Origin: Coenobita brevimanus
Lineage: Eukaryota > Arthropoda > Malacostraca > Decapoda > Coenobitidae
DNA length: 64,000 nt
Direction of reading: 5' to 3'
NCBI GenBank assembly: GCA_032717465.1
Contig: CM064697.1
Location: 1,402,501 to 1,466,500, forward strand
Of the stretch, positions 1 to 9,622 are shown in pieces. The first letter of the stretch is position 1. Each line of letters begins with the position of its first letter. The notes beneath the pieces are model-generated. The model was not told the origin of the DNA. It made no database searches and saw only the letters and a list, made by a program, of their open reading frames with translations. A program made the translations under genes and the position numbers.

Positions 1-302
1 CGGTCCCATTTCAGTTCCCGTTTCACCCATTCCCTTCCATAACCAGTCTTTTCTCTTCACATCTCCCTGTACCCCTTTATTTAGGCCGATTTTCCTTCTC
101 ACTTACCTTTTCATTTCCTTCCGTTTATTTTTGTTTTTTCTCCCCTTTTTAGCCCCATTTCCTTCAGCCAAAGTACATTAAAATGGGTTCAGCAGTGATA
201 TTGTCTTCGTGTTTGGTGGTGGTCCCGCAGAGTTAAAGCAAGTGAATTGCATGGTTTTGTGTGTGTGTGATATGGTAGTGGGACATTGAGTCAGTGTTTC
301 TT

Positions 303-304
<2 letters not shown>
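1..304. other. Unique sequence, pyrimidine-rich at left
   Basis: The first 170 bases are C/T-rich and the rest is ordinary sequence running into a CA array. I see no coding signal, RNA gene or transposon end. Confidence 0.5.
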
Positions 305-377
<73 letters not shown>

Positions 378-402
378 GCATCCTCTGTTTGATAGGTTGT
401 GG

Positions 403-451
<49 letters not shown>

Positions 452-574
452 CACTAAGACACACACCTGCCTCCTGTTGGTGCCAAAGAGTGCCGCACCT
501 GACCACAAGTAGGTAGTATATTGGCACCGGGGGATTTGCATGTCTGAGGGGATACTCTGGTCACGGGGGTAGGA

Positions 575-652
<78 letters not shown>
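305..652. repeat. Microsatellite cluster (AC)n, (GA)n, (GT)n
   Basis: Three dinucleotide arrays lie within 350 bases: (AC)n at 305-376, (GA)n at about 410-448 and (GT)n at 575-652, separated by 30-125 bases of unique DNA. Open frames here read only cysteine-valine, threonine-histidine or serine-leucine repeats and are not genes. Confidence 0.97.
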
Positions 653-653
<1 letters not shown>

Positions 654-1690
654 GTGAAGGTTTTCGAGAGTGAAGAGTGAAGCATGGTATTGGACAGTGC
701 AGGGTTAGTGAGAGGCTTCGTGGAGTTTGGTGACTGGTACAGTTTATCTGGGTAAAGTTAAGAAGGTGAATTAGTAAGGGAAGGAGCTGGATCTGTTAAG
801 GTGGTGGACCAATGAACTCCTGGGCTTATGAAGTGAGAAGAGAAAGAATGTGAAGTGACGTGTGAGGGAGTTAAGAGTAAACTTAGCATTATAAAAGATT
901 GGCATGGACAGAAAGTAAGCTTAGTAACGGCTTGTTAAAGACGATATGAGGTGAAAATCTTGAACTTAATGTTAAACTAATCTCGTCTGTTATTTGATAA
1001 TGTGAGTTCATATACGTCGGTTTGATTACTGTTGTGAAAATCATGACAGAACTGTTTATCGGGTGTTATCCAACGTTAGAAAGGACCCATTGGAGCCAGG
1101 CCCTCCTGAATTATCACTAAGAAGAATGAAATGAATACTGCTAGATTCCGCTGAGGTATTGCATCTAGTGCTGCAAGCCATTTCGAAGCTGTTGAGTACT
1201 GAGTTCTTGTCATCCAGAGATATGTAAGCAGCCCATACACGAAGTGAGTTTAGTTGTGAGAGAGCTGTGTCACCTGTGTGTGTCGGGGGTGAGGGGAGGG
1301 ACCGGACTAGGGTGTTTACCTTTGATAGCGGCAACATTTATTAGGCTCACACATCTGTAAGAGGATCACACACCTGCCTCGGATTACACTATTGGGCTGC
1401 TGATGCTGTTTATACACGTGCAGCCTCCCCACCATTCCCTCCCTCTTCTTCGCTCCCTTCCCCTCCCTCTTCTTCGCTCCTTTCCCCTCCCTTCATCTCT
1501 CCTCCCTTTCCTTCCCATTCCCTAATCTCTGTCAGACTACACCAGAGAGAGAGAGAGAATTTTCAACTATCATTTACAATAACACTTTGCCATGTGATTT
1601 TACGACTGTCTCACCAAATTATGAATACGAGTACACCAATAAGTAGTAAAAATTGTAGTATTGTACCGGTAGTTACATTCGCTGTTTACT
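653..1690. other. Non-repetitive DNA with no recognised gene
   Basis: Mixed-composition sequence without convincing exons. At 1441-1490 there is a 24-base tandem duplication (CCCTCTTCTTCGCTCC core) in a pyrimidine stretch, and a short (GA)n at 1546-1558. Confidence 0.5.
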
Positions 1691-1691
1691 C

Positions 1692-1820
1692 CACTTCGGT
1701 CACCTTAGCCTGGTGGAAGTTTTCGTCCTTTTGCAGTTTATTTCGCGTATCTCAGTGGCAGAGTATGGCAATATTACGGCTCCACATCCATTCCATAGCA
1801 CTTTTTCATGAATGACATCA
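1692..1820 (+). repeat. Dispersed repeat, copy 1 (partner at 40210-40330)
   Basis: This segment can be aligned by eye with 40210-40330 over about 125 bases. Shared blocks include GTCCTTTTGCA, GTGGCAGA and CCATA followed by CTTCGTGA-like sequence. There are scattered differences and small gaps, so it looks like an old interspersed repeat rather than a recent duplication. I could not define its ends or assign it to a known class. Confidence 0.55.
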
Positions 1821-2361
1821 CAGTCTAATGATAAAATTTATTGTAACAGATCAGAATTCAAGTTGGAAATCGGCAATTATAGGCCAGAATAAAATGGACA
1901 GAGTATAGTGGCAGCTGTAAGGTTATAAGTTTTCTTTCCTGCCGTCTTGTGTCTTTCTTTCTGCTTCATATATACCCTGTTTTCTTTAGTATTCTTGTTT
2001 TGTGTTACAATTTTTCCATTTCTGATTCCATTTTCTCCATTGTTTCCTGTTATTGTTTCCAAACCCATTTCCCGTTTTCATTGTTTTCTCTTTATAATTC
2101 TTCATCAGTCTTATCTTTTCTGCTTCAGTCACTGTTTTTATAATATTGTTCCCTTTCTCACTAGCCTCACGTTTTCCCGTGCGTTTCGCCATTTTTATTT
2201 TATCGTGTTTGTACTTTTTCCCCATTTTTTTTTTTAACTTCCGTCTGTTGCTCCCTCTTCCACGTCTTCTACCGTCTCATCTCATAATTGAAGTGGTCTC
2301 TGATTCCCTCCCTCCCCCCTTCTCCCTCGGCTCCCTTTCTCCTGTTATTTTGACAGCCAGA

Positions 2362-2364
<3 letters not shown>

Positions 2365-2400
<36 letters not shown>
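2365..2400. repeat. (CT)n microsatellite
   Basis: Uninterrupted CT dinucleotides at the end of a pyrimidine-rich stretch (1930-2400). Confidence 0.95.
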
Positions 2401-2403
<3 letters not shown>

Positions 2404-2714
2404 CCGTGAAGGTTAAGTCCATTTATAGTAATACCTGCACTTTCTCATCTTCATCACAACCTCGTTTCCTGAAAAAAAAAGTTTCCATATGGGTTTTAGT
2501 CGTGGCGGTCAGAGTGGTGCTTCTCACGATCCCGGGGAAGCTTATATAGCCAGAGGTTATGGAGAATGGGAGAAAGCCCTATGTTGCGTTTTCCTTTATT
2601 TATGTTCAGTTAATCTTCCGTTAATTCAATATAGGCTTGCTAGGATGCCGACTGTTTAGCGCTTTGACTGCTACAACTTCTGTCGACTTCGCATATTTGG
2701 CAGGTGTTAGTTTA

Positions 2715-2784
2715 AATAAAATTCTTGGTGTACATTAACAGAAAACAGTAATAAAATTCTTGGTGTACATTAACAGAAAACAGT
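2715..2784. repeat. Perfect 35-base tandem duplication
   Basis: Two identical 35-base units lie head to tail (2715-2749 and 2750-2784), starting AATAAAATTCTTGGTG and ending GAAAACAGT. No differences between units implies a recent duplication. It does not lie in a coding region. Confidence 0.95.
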
Positions 2785-2883
2785 GTTACTTAGTTTTTGA
2801 AGCCGTTGAATGCCTGGATTTCTCTCATATGAATAAATTAATCTAGTATTAGCTTGAATAAAACACCCATGTGCACCAGCCAA

Positions 2884-2912
2884 AGCAAGTGGGTTGAGGG
2901 GCCCTGTTGCCC
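2884..2912 (+). repeat. Possible fragment of the SINE head seen at 14787-14838
   Basis: The string GGTTGAGGGGCCCTGTTGCC closely resembles GGTTAGAGGGGCCCTGATGCC in the tRNA-like element on the minus strand near 14800. The match is only about 25 bases long and no B box follows, so this is weak support. Confidence 0.25.
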
Positions 2913-3323
2913 GTGTATGCAGATTGTATGTAATTGCTGTGTTTTGCTCACGGATTTCCAGTAGTCACTACCTCCTCGGTTCCTCTTTGCTATTCGTTAA
3001 GTGTTTGTTCGTTGAGTGGGCTTAGGCACATTTATCATCAATATTGCGTCGTTCTTTCTAAGATGGAGAAATTGACTGACGGATGGACAGGCATAGCTGC
3101 TATAGAAAATCCCATTCTGACTCAACACCAACTTAATTTTTTCTGACTACCACAAAAAAAAAAAAAAAAAGTTTTTCTGGCTCCCACAAAATGACTCTAT
3201 TCATTTGTACCGAAACAGTGAAATCCCTTGATATGAAGAGATTACAGTACTGTACATAAGATTAAGGCCAGACTACTGTGCTGGGACCAAAACATCTGTG
3301 TGGTCAGTGTGTATATAGCCTGT

Positions 3324-3328
<5 letters not shown>

Positions 3329-3404
<76 letters not shown>
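3329..3404. repeat. (CA)n microsatellite
   Basis: About 38 CA units, preceded by sequence with no gene signal. Confidence 0.97.
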
Positions 3405-3407
<3 letters not shown>

Positions 3408-3845
3408 GCACTAAGGTGTGTGTGTTTGGGGGGGGTGTAAGTTGTTAAATGTTTAATAGGGTAATAATAGTAATCAGTACTTATAGGAAAAAGGAAAAAA
3501 GTTTATTGTCTTTTACCTGTGAAGCTGCTTTTCACGACCTATCACGAAGCTTGTTAGCTCTCAAGCACAGCGCTTCTTTTGCCGGCGAGAAGAAGGAGGA
3601 AGATGGTGATTTAATGATCGTCGAGATGTTATTTAGAAAAGTTTATTAGAATTAGGTTTATAGATGGGGGGAATATATATATAGATACATAATCTTGGAA
3701 GGATGTAAAGATATCTGCAGCGACGGACTGACATCTCCAAATTAATGGACCCTGAATTGGGTTCACTCTTATTTTTTTCTTAGAGGGAACAAATTTTGCG
3801 AGCTTCTAACCTTGGGTTTTCTCTTCCTTGCGTAAAAGAAGATGG

Positions 3846-3944
3846 TTAACACATTGCCTCCTGTGTCTAGCCCACAGCTGAATGAAATCGTTTGGAGTTT
3901 GCTGAAATTAAGGTCTAAATTTGGTGCGACAGTAAGAGGGTTAA
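3846..3944 (-). mobile_element. Short palindromic element, family A (99 bases)
   Basis: It starts TTAAC and ends AGAGGGTTAA. The middle reads AGCTGAATGAAATCGTTTGG, the reverse of the family core CCAGACGATTTTATTCAGCT found in many other copies. The termini are degraded inverted repeats of TTAACCCCTTCAGTAC. It is non-coding and small enough to be a MITE-like element. Class and mobilising enzyme are unknown. Confidence 0.6.
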
Positions 3945-4082
3945 ATAGATATAAAACGTGAGCTGTGGTACGAGGAGATAATAGTTTCTTCGCTACGGCA
4001 AGACAGTGTTCTTTCGAACAAGAGGTACGGCAGGTAACGCAGATAAAGCAGCTGTTTCACACATTTCAAGGACGATACATAA

Positions 4083-4726
4083 ATGAACTGGTTTTGTTTG
4101 GGGGTATTGTGTTTAATATTTTCACTTTTTGGTATTGATTCCCCTCCTATTTCTTTTTCATGTTCTCTTGCGTCCCTTCAATCCCTGTCTTTCTCATCCG
4201 ACCCTTCTGTTCTCATATCCTTTATAGTTCCCCCCAGTCCTCCAATCTCTTCCCGTATTCCAACTCGCTAAGTTCCTTAGCCCCCTAGTCCTCTAACCTT
4301 TTCAAGTCCTCCAAGCCTTCTCTTTTCCCCATGTCTCTTCCCCCCCCCCCTTCTTTCCCAAACTCTCTTGCACACGTTCATATCCATCCGCTCCCCTCTG
4401 TGCCATTCAGCCTACCCAACCTCCTCAGTCCCCAAACCCCTTCATTCCCCCCAGCTTCCTCCATCATGCCGTTTTCCCTTGTTTTTACAATACTCCACTT
4501 TTCCCCATTCCTTTCCAGTTCACTTCCCCGTCTCTCCATGGCCCTCATCCCTCTTCTTGTTCCCCTCTCCAGTGCCCCCTCCTCCTCCTCTTCCCTCCAA
4601 CCTCGCTATCAGTGGACCCAGACCCGACGGCCGGTCACGCTGTTGGGGATTAGCGGATTAGGCCAGGATTACCGCCCACGCCTCACTGCCTAATTACTGG
4701 TTCTCTTTGGCTCCTGAGGTGCTGTG
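4083..4726. other. Pyrimidine-rich low-complexity stretch
   Basis: C/T-rich DNA gives long overlapping serine/proline-rich frames (4331-4693) in more than one frame. That is typical of composition, not of a gene. No splice or start context supports coding. Confidence 0.6.
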
Positions 4727-5080
4727 GCTCTTGCGATGTGACTGGCTCTTGAAGTGTTATGGCTGTGTGGCATGAGATGGTGTGTCTGTATGACTCTTGA
4801 TGTGGTATGGTTGTGTGGTATGGCTCTTGAATTGGTGTGGTTGTGTGGCCCTTGAGGTGGTGTGGCTCATGAGTTGTTGTGGTTGTGTTGCTCTTGTGGT
4901 GGTGTGGCTATGTGGGTCTTGAAGTGTTGATGCTCTTGAGGTAGTTTGACTGTACAGCTCCTAAGATGGTACGGTTCACGAGGTGCTATGGTGTCTGTGG
5001 TGGTGTGGCTGTGTGGCTCTGGAGATGGTGTGGGATGTGAGATAGTGTGATTTTGTGTAGCTCTTGAGATGATACGGCTC
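4727..5080. repeat. Degenerate GT-rich minisatellite
   Basis: Variants of GGCTCTTGAGGTGGTGTG and GGTTGTGTGGCTC recur roughly every 20-30 bases for about 350 bases. Units are diverged, so this is an old tandem array. Confidence 0.8.
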
Positions 5081-5531
5081 CATGTTTTTGAAGCAAACTG
5101 AATTTGTCAGTAATAACTACAGCGACAAGAACAATAAAGACGACAGGAATAACAACAATAATAAGAACAATATTAATATAATAATGCCAAGAGTTTCTTA
5201 AGTCGAGCACATTCACAAAAGTGTTACTGTTATGATTAATGTAATATCGAAGTAGTGTATGCTGAAGGCAAGTTGAATGAAACTGTTAGTTGAAGTAGTA
5301 GTAGTAGTAGTAGTAAGAGTGGTGGAACCCGTAACTGTAGAAATATTGATAAAGTCATTAGAGTACTAGAAGTAATAGCAGAAGCTTACGTTTGTAATGT
5401 GTAGGTATAGCAGCAGCAGCAGTAGTAGCAGTACAGTAGCAACGGGGTTTATTAGAAATATCCACGGTGCACAAACTGAAGGTTGTCAAATATGAACGCG
5501 AACGGGACTGAACATGGTACAGTGGGGTGTA

Positions 5532-5812
5532 CAGTGCCTAAAAAAAGTATCCGAACAACTTTGTTGTAAACAAACCGAAAAATCAACGATGTGATCTGAA
5601 ACACGACTGAGACCTTGTGACACATGTTGGTAGCCCTGAAGATCCCAGTTGCCATGTGACATTTATGGTACGTGGTATCATAGGCATGTCCTACAGTTGT
5701 GACGCATCAATGCTATAATAAATACTTATGTGTTATTATTATAGAGGTGAACGTATGGTATCACAGCTGTCTACCCCAAGTGAGGATACTTTTTTTTTTT
5801 TTTAAGGCATTG
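5532..5812. mobile_element. Tc1/mariner-type miniature inverted-repeat element
   Basis: The element begins CAGTGCCTAAAAAAAGTATC and ends with the inverted counterpart GGATAC, a T run, then AAGGCATTG. It is flanked on each side by TA (5530-5531 and 5813-5814), the target duplication of the Tc1/mariner superfamily. CAGTGCC plus AAAAGTAT is the classic Tc1-like terminal repeat pattern. The 281-base body has no transposase frame, so it is a non-autonomous derivative or a deletion relic. Terminal repeats match over about 23 positions apart from A/T run length. Confidence 0.85.
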
Positions 5813-5814
5813 TA

Positions 5815-6550
5815 CGGGGGTGTAAGCAGCGGGGTAGAGAGCGAAGAAGGTGGGGGTGGTTGATGCAGGCCAGAGGAGAGTGGGAGGAGTGGGAAAAGTT
5901 GGAGAGAGAATAATAACACGGGACAGCAGAGTGTGTTTACCCTGAGCTGTCTAGTGCTGTTCCTGTTCTCCCGTGGCGCGGACTTTGCTTGCAGACCCTA
6001 CTTGCCTCACCAGCTATGGTCTCCGAGGGGTTCTTATAATGAACTCAAAACATGGCTATTGTTAGGGTACTTGTGTCATGCTAACTCACCCTTTCTGTTT
6101 GTGTTTTTTAACCTCATTCACGGCCCCCTACTCATTAACGTGTGCGCATCCCTTGGCGCAGGTGTTGGGGAAGGCACTAGGATAAAGTTTGTATGGTGAC
6201 GAATGAAGGGAAATATTACATGATCATAGAGAACCTGGAAGACAAAAATGGAGATAATGCTTGAGTCTGCATGAGGGAAGTATCAGGAGATCGCTAGGAA
6301 GATTTCTAAAGGCCTAAATGAGAAGCACTGATAAAAATAAAGAAGAAAAAATTGAATATGAAACTGACTGGACGCATTCATCTATGCGTGCGCTGCGCCA
6401 ATGAAGCTGTGTGAGCCAAATATTCGTCTGTAGAATATTGATATGTTTGGGAGCGTTAGTTTGGATTTGTCTCATGGTGCCTTGTCATTTGATGGCGTTG
6501 ATGTGTTCTTCTTGTACTGGCTAGTGTTCAGTCTTATATGCCGTTTATAT
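5815..6550. other. Unique sequence, no gene recognised
   Basis: Ordinary composition. An open frame at 5933-6199 has no splice or family support and is left unannotated. Confidence 0.4.
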
Positions 6551-6580
6551 GTTCTCTCTCTCTTTCTCTCTCTCTCTCTC
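6551..6580. repeat. (CT)n microsatellite, short
   Basis: CT units with one CTTT interruption. Confidence 0.85.
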
Positions 6581-6804
6581 ATTTTGCCATCCAGATAAGT
6601 TGATGGTCAGTAATTGTAATGTTACTTAAAGAGTACTTTGTTACTACTTTCAGTCTTCAATTACATATCTGGCAGTCTTTCATCCTCCTGTACAGACTAA
6701 AGTTTGATGCTCTGGAGGCTTTATTGTTCAGTACTGTTTACTTTATGACTAGGGAATAGCAGTATTTTTTTTCCCCCTTCAATATCAAGCTTTGTATAAC
6801 TGTG

Positions 6805-6809
<5 letters not shown>

Positions 6810-6848
<39 letters not shown>
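6810..6848. repeat. (TC)n microsatellite next to a splice acceptor
   Basis: A run of TC dinucleotides ends 27 bases before the predicted 3' splice site at 6874-6875. A branch-like CTAAT follows at about 6851. The repeat may serve as an extended polypyrimidine tract for the exon at 6876. Confidence 0.9.
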
Positions 6849-6851
<3 letters not shown>

Positions 6852-6875
6852 TAATGTCCTCGGTGTGATTCTTAG

Positions 6876-7168
6876 GGGTGAAGGTCCATGAGCTGACGTC
6901 CTGGGCCAGCATCTCCAGTATTTTCAAATTCATTCACCGGAAACTGGAGGAGGTGACAGGTTCAGACGCCGAAAGAGATGTGGACACCAACTCAGAAATG
7001 GACACCGGCAGAGAGGGAGAGGCCAACGATATGGATTCTGATGCGGGTAGCAGGGACGTTACAGCTGCTACAGGAAAAGGGGGCTACGGTGGCCACGATA
7101 TAAGTGATGAAGAGGGCGACGCAGACAAAGGAAAGGATGGCTCCAAGAAAATGAAAACGACAGAGTAG
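6876..7168 (+). CDS. Candidate 3'-terminal exon, unknown protein with acidic tail
   Basis: After a (TC)n tract, a CTAAT branch-like motif and a TTCTTAG acceptor, one frame stays open to TAG at 7166-7168. The exon would start with two bases of a split codon and then read VKVHELTSWASISSIFKFIH, followed by a basic RKLEE segment. About 65 residues rich in D, E, G, S and T come next, ending in a lysine-rich KKMKTTE. The first part resembles an ordered or amphipathic helix and the rest a disordered tail. Composition is balanced and unlike the surrounding simple repeats. I do not recognise the family and cannot see upstream exons. It could be the cytoplasmic end of a membrane protein, but that is a guess. 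Confidence 0.5.
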
Positions 7169-8264
7169 ATGGGTGCTGACAGCGTGAGGGTGGAAGTCGA
7201 GGAGAAAGGTTATGATAAAAGGGCAACTGGTAATAGTTTAAATGGAAAGAGAGGCGGAAGGATAGCGTGTGGTGATGATAGGAGGGCTGTGATGGTCAGC
7301 AGAGTTGGAGGGAGATATGTTTCGGAATGGGCATAGTAATCTGCGTGTTGCAGGTTTAGAATCTGTGTATGTAAGGTAAGTGTTACTGGGACGGAAACTG
7401 TGTTTTAACGATAGTGCTTTGCCATAAGTTAGTCGTCGTGACATGGAAACATTCGTAGTTGCCAATAGATTACTTCTGTATGAGATTCCTCCAGTCTCAG
7501 AAGATGCAACAGGCAAATATTATCCAAGCAGGTGACAGCTTTTCACTCATCGTCTCCATCTGTTGGCACGCAAGTAATACACAATCCTAGGAAGCTTACA
7601 ACAGGCAGTTCCGCAAAACCTGGGTACAACTCCGTTGTACACACAAGAAGTGTAAAAGAAAACAAATGAGATGATGATGCACATGAGGATGGTCAGAGAA
7701 AGGCACCAGTGTTATATGGAATGGTTTTTTTCATGGAAGTTAATATGTCAAGGATGGTTTTGGATTTGTAGGAAGGGGATGAAGGGAGAAGCAATGCTGG
7801 AGATGATGATGATGGTGAATGCAGATAGTGGTAAATGTTTCTGTAGGAAGACGTTGATAATAGAATAACAGAGGATGGCAAAAACACGGGATGTGCATAG
7901 GGAGTGATAAGGATGATAATATAAAAAGACGATCAGGAAGAACATGTTAGAGGGTAAGTATAAATATAAGAGCCGCTGCACATCCATTTCTTTTCAGTGT
8001 GTCACTAGTTACCTGCATTATTATACTGCAGAGTACTGGTTGCTTTTTACCTGAAGAATTAGATTCTCTTTTTTTTTATGTTTTTATTTCAGAAATTTAC
8101 GTGTTGATTCGCACAGATAATTTAAGTTGTGACAAGGTATGTTGTTATGAATAGAATGTTATTGTCCGTTTGATGGAATTACCATAATAATCCTCTGTTT
8201 CAGATAAAATTTCAAGTAGTCACGAAATATGAATTGTCCGGAAGACAAAGATCAGAAGTTTAGA
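7169..8264. other. Unique sequence; possible 3' UTR of the exon above
   Basis: No exon, RNA or transposon end recognised. If the exon at 6876 is real, the first part would be its 3' UTR, but I see no AATAAA close to the stop. Confidence 0.35.
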
Positions 8265-8265
8265 T

Positions 8266-8790
8266 TTCTATCTATCCATATACCTAGGCTGCTTCCCCCA
8301 AGGAAAGGGAGGTAGCCGAGACAGGACGACACACTCCCCATTTACTCATCCATTCAAACACATTCATTCGCATCTTAGCCCCAAAGGGAAGAACGGACAG
8401 ATCCTCACCGCACCACACCGCACAAGGGTCAACTGCACAATGCAATCAGTGACATCCGCAGCAGGGCCCGACAGCAGAACTGGTTTACCCCTGCCACATC
8501 ATTAACAGACCCGTCCCTTACCCGCACCTGACCTGACTAGCTGATCAGACCAAATGCGGGAGAATATCCCCTCAAGGCTGCGTCATCACTTACTCATTCA
8601 CAATTTCTCTCCATTTATTTCTGTCACGCACAGCCACTCTTCCTTGCTCAACAGACATCCCTCTCGCATCCAACGCTCTCTTCACACTGTCCATCAGTTT
8701 GAGCGCCACGTGTGGGTGGAGCAATGTCACCCGATAGTTAGCTTTTCACGTCCACTCTTTCCACATCCTTGTTAATCTAGCAGTTTGATA
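8266..8790 (-). mobile_element. LINE retrotransposon 3' end (C-terminal codons, 3' UTR, GATA tail)
   Basis: Read on the minus strand, about 8720-8595 encodes VKRALDARGMSVEQGRVAVR followed by DRNKWREIVNE and a stop. This matches the C-terminal end of LINE-encoded reverse transcriptases common in crustaceans, where a GRPRLTW-like stretch precedes DGVKxALxxRGMTVE. A GRPRLTW-like remnant, GREKLTIG, lies just upstream. A 3' UTR of about 330 bases follows, ending in ATGGATAGATAGAAA at 8266-8280. The copy is strongly 5'-truncated and has a reading-frame break between the two conserved blocks, so it is a dead insertion. Confidence 0.75.
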
Positions 8791-8859
8791 AAGCCTCTGT
8801 AATCCATGTCTCTAATTCCGGTAATGTCCCCAGCAAAGGAGGAACACGGACATTGACCT

Positions 8860-9425
8860 TAATGAACCAACACAGGAAGAAATCCGCATGCGAAAGCTCT
8901 GGTGATCTCTAGGCTAGTAGCCTACTTCTTATGGACACCCAAGCTTCATCAGCAGCAGCCTGTTGGTGCATTGCATGACGAAAACCTGTCCCATTTTTCT
9001 TCAATCTAACATTTTGACTGCTATCCGGTTTCATCCAACCTCAGCAAATATTTGATTTTCATTTCTGCAGCATGTTCTCTGTCTTCCTCTCACTCAATCT
9101 CTGAGTTGCCACTCATTTACTTTGGTTGTTTATCTGTTACTTGTTCCACAAAGGACGTGACCTGCCGACATCTACTTGTGACTTTTAATTATAGAGTTTA
9201 TATTCTCTACCTTCTTTGTTCCCATGTCAAAGCAGTTCTCATTTTATCACTCCATGTGACATCAGACATCATCCTTTCCATTCTTCTCTGAACACATATG
9301 CCCGTAAGTTTAAGATTTAAGGCGTTTGCTGGACCACGTTTCTGAGATCCATAAGTTAGAATAGGAAGGACGGACTGATGAAATAACCGCCTTCTTTGGC
9401 ACGAAAGCAGTCTCTTATCCTTGGT
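8860..9425 (-). mobile_element. Decayed LINE reverse transcriptase C-terminal region, second family
   Basis: On the minus strand, 9372-9345 reads LPILTYGSQ. About 9295-9240 reads QRRMERMMSDVTWSDKMR, the LPVLTYGSE and QRRMERxMLGVxxRD signatures found after the palm domain of RTE-like LINE proteins. Further on, GRQRT and EVG-stop-NRIA (TGA in place of the usual Trp codon) and KMGQVFVMQCT match the conserved end of such proteins. Frameshifts and stops interrupt the frame. Its C-terminus differs from the insertion at 8266-8790, so two distinct LINE lineages lie side by side in the same orientation. Confidence 0.7.
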
Positions 9426-9576
9426 GCACTGTAGTTACTTAGTTTATAAAGCTGTCCATTACATTCCTGTGTGCTTGATATCAGTCATGCGCTAGAACTG
9501 TCTGATTACCCTGCCTGTAGGTGTATGTTTTTTTTTTTTTTCAACACTGCCTTTTTGCACGAGCACCACATTCCAG

Positions 9577-9622
<46 letters not shown>

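Noticed and set aside
8554..8775. 73-residue plus-strand frame
   Set aside because: Antisense to the LINE C-terminal region on the minus strand.
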